This document shows, one piece after another, positions 6,226-7,547 of a stretch of 7,547 nt of DNA. The notes below the pieces were generated by a model. The model saw only the letters and a list, made by a program, of their open reading frames with translations. It was not told where the DNA came from and did not search any database. Each line of letters begins with the position of its first letter. Position 1 is the first letter of the stretch. Source of the DNA: an uncultured bacterium (GTDB lineage Bacteria > Bacillota > Clostridia > Lachnospirales > Lachnospiraceae); contig CALFUE010000002.1 in NCBI GenBank assembly GCA_937916345.1, positions 1 to 7,547 of the forward strand. Reading direction: 5' to 3'. Both the position numbers and the translations under genes were made by a program.

Positions 6226-6866
6226 TATTTTTTGTATATTATATAACCCGCCTCTGCATCAGCCGACAGCTTGTCATAAGAAACCCTTGCAAGCCGGCTG
6301 TCAAGCAGCGTCACATTTCCCTCGCTCACATAGACGATGTCACCGCTGACCTTTACCGCGGTAGGCTGTCCTATTATAACGCATTTGAGATCCTCGGAAT
6401 CCATGAATTCGGATCCGTCTGCCTTTTCTCCCGTTGGCTCTCCCTTTTCCACAGCGATATAATTCCCGTCAAATCTGTATCCTCTCGCCTGAGCCGAAAT
6501 GACTGTCCCCGTGAAAAACTCCACACCATTAAAATCCGCGTAATCCGTCACGGAAGCGTAGGACATCCTTGCTGAGGCGATGTCGTCCTGAACATAAAAC
6601 TCCTCCAGCTTTACAGTGTCCTCACCCGCTTTCCTGATATAATCCTCCACGGAGCTGTCGATGAAGTTCAGCAACTCCTGCTGGTCATAGTACTCCTCCG
6701 AGAAATCCGACTGTATATAAGCCCTTATGTCTCCGTTCGAGGACACAAAAACCGTATCCTCCTCTGCCTCGTAATTATCCGAACCTCCGCAGGCTGACAA
6801 TGAAGCCCCGCAAAAAAAGAGCGCTGCCGTGATGATTCCTCTTTTTAATGATCTGTAAATCTTCAT
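6225..6866 (-). CDS. Lipoprotein of unknown function between recO and glyQS
   Basis: This is a 213-residue secreted lipoprotein. It has a basic N-terminus (KIYRSLKRG), a hydrophobic core (11-19) and a lipobox LSAC (23-26), so C26 should be lipidated and the mature protein anchored to the outer face of the membrane. The mature part is acidic and contains no enzyme motif I recognise. It resembles, from memory, a conserved Lachnospiraceae family found near recO and glyQS, with phrases such as YYDQQELLNFID (59-70), YASVTDYADFNGVEFFTGT (103-121) and DLKCVIIGQPTAVKVSGDIV (159-178). The start at 6866 has GGAG seven bases upstream and gives a clean signal peptide. The open frame to 6929 would add 21 non-signal residues inside recO. 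It lies 14 bases after recO and 12 before glyQS, so all three genes are probably co-transcribed. I infer an envelope role only. Confidence 0.87.
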   Translation of the reverse strand: MKIYRSLKRGIITAALFFCGASLSACGGSDNYEAEEDTVFVSSNGDIRAYIQSDFSEEYYDQQELLNFIDSSVEDYIRKAGEDTVKLEEFYVQDDIASARMSYASVTDYADFNGVEFFTGTVISAQARGYRFDGNYIAVEKGEPTGEKADGSEFMDSEDLKCVIIGQPTAVKVSGDIVYVSEGNVTLLDSRLARVSYDKLSADAEAGYIIYKK

Positions 6867-6873
6867 CTCGTCT

Positions 6874-6877
6874 CTCC
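6874..6877 (-). promoter_or_regulatory. Ribosome binding site of the lipoprotein gene
   Basis: GGAG within ACGGAGAGACG on the minus strand, 7 bases before the ATG at 6864-6866. It lies in the 14-base gap after recO and selects the start that gives an intact lipoprotein signal peptide. Confidence 0.65.
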
Positions 6878-6880
6878 GTA

Positions 6881-7547
6881 TCACAATAAAAATTTGCCTG
6901 TCTCTATCATTTCCCAAGACCTGAAACAATGATGCCTGTGAAGAAAAATATATCTCTCAAGAAAGGTTTTTACTTCATAGTAAACCTCTTTACCTATCTT
7001 GAAATTATACAGCCTTGTAAGCTCTATGTATTGTATATATCTGATGGTATAGACCGCGGCAGCGCTAAGCCTTATCTCATTCGCACTGCTATGACCCGAA
7101 ACACTTTTCAGCTCCTTTAGATCATAGTACTCAGTATCTTCATCAAGACCGGGATACTCTCCGAAGATCACCATAAGTCTAAGTTCAAAAATGAGTCTCA
7201 CCATAGAGAGATCCGTCGCGTATATATCCTCCGCTTTCTCCCTTGGCGTGTCATTTTTTATGATTGCCGCTATGGAGATATACAACAGATTCAGCATCTC
7301 CTTTTCCGGACTTCCCTCCACGGCGTAATAGCTGCAGAGTTCCAGCAGATAATAGCCCAGGGAGACACCCTCAAAGCTGTTCGTTATATTCCTGAAATAA
7401 TCGTGCACCTTTACCCTCAAAAGAGTGTAGGCATTTCTTCCCTCATAGCACTCAAAGGTACCGTACACGAACATTTCAGTCGACGCCGAGAGATTGGATC
7501 TGGCTCTCCTGGCTCCCTTTGCAAAGACAGTGATCTTTCCTCTCTCA
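6881..7547 (-). CDS. recO: DNA repair protein RecO, 5' end outside window
   Basis: The last 221 residues are visible; probably only about 20-25 N-terminal residues are missing, given the usual RecO length of about 240-250. RecO works with RecR (and RecF) to load RecA on SSB-coated single-stranded DNA during gap and break repair. The visible start ERGKITVFAKGARRARSNLS is the second half of the N-terminal OB fold, followed by FVYGTFECYEGRNAYTLL. The helical C-terminal domain includes EGVSLGYYLLELCSYY, a GEYPGLD segment and a final FLERYIFLHRHH. Position before a glycyl-tRNA synthetase matches the recO-gly synthetase order of many Firmicutes and supports the call. The cysteine pairs that bind zinc in many RecO proteins are absent: the stretch after GEYPGLD is short and cysteine-free. 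An internal ATG at 7474 is not the start, because the frame stays open with clear RecO residues to the window edge. Confidence 0.93.
   Translation of the reverse strand, partial: ERGKITVFAKGARRARSNLSASTEMFVYGTFECYEGRNAYTLLRVKVHDYFRNITNSFEGVSLGYYLLELCSYYAVEGSPEKEMLNLLYISIAAIIKNDTPREKAEDIYATDLSMVRLIFELRLMVIFGEYPGLDEDTEYYDLKELKSVSGHSSANEIRLSAAAVYTIRYIQYIELTRLYNFKIGKEVYYEVKTFLERYIFLHRHHCFRSWEMIETGKFLL

Noticed and set aside
5922..6575. 217-residue open frame on the plus strand
   Set aside because: It runs antisense across glyQS and the lipoprotein gene, has no recognisable domain, and both antisense genes are well supported.
6867..6929. 21-residue N-terminal extension of the lipoprotein
   Set aside because: It lies within the recO coding end and would bury the signal peptide behind charged residues; the ATG at 6866 has GGAG at proper spacing.
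1..7547. CRISPR array, tRNA or rRNA gene, insertion sequence, phage or defence island
   Set aside because: No regularly spaced repeats, transposase motifs, terminal inverted repeats or structural RNA signatures were seen; the window is almost entirely coding on one strand.

Overview
The window suggests a Clostridia genome, most likely a Lachnospiraceae relative. The grounds are a single-chain GlyQS-type glycyl-tRNA synthetase, a RecO-lipoprotein-GlyRS gene order, an oxygen-sensitive class III ribonucleotide reductase, AGGAG-type ribosome binding sites, and a TetM-like GTPase carrying a YacP/Rae1-type nuclease domain. The taxon is an inference from protein style, not a database result. All six genes lie on the minus strand, and the DNA is densely coding. 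No RNA gene, mobile element, CRISPR array or long gene-free stretch was seen.

In the direction of transcription (right to left), the first cluster is recO (start outside the window), a small lipoprotein of unknown function, and glyQS. The genes are 14 and 12 bases apart and end at a strong intrinsic terminator at about 4750-4773. The second cluster is a membrane CNNM/CBS/CorC-type transporter followed by an EF-G/TetM-like GTPase fused to a NYN nuclease domain; the two overlap by 14 bases. The third unit is nrdD, whose 3' end is outside the window. It has its own intergenic control region with two well-matched NrdR boxes 31 bases apart.

The most interesting object is the 878-residue GTPase-nuclease (778-3414). 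It combines a translational GTPase of the ribosome-protection/EF-G type with a domain resembling Rae1 (YacP), the Bacillus endonuclease that cuts mRNA in the ribosomal A site. A plausible but untested reading is that the GTPase part delivers or times an A-site nuclease on particular ribosomes. A lysine/glutamate-rich linker joins the halves and contains an A AAA AAG heptamer in the correct phase for -1 frameshifting. A shift there would give a nuclease-less 754-residue form. Coupling to a CorC-type gene recalls the Escherichia coli ybeZ-ybeY-ybeX cluster, where a CorC homologue also sits beside a ribosome-linked nuclease.
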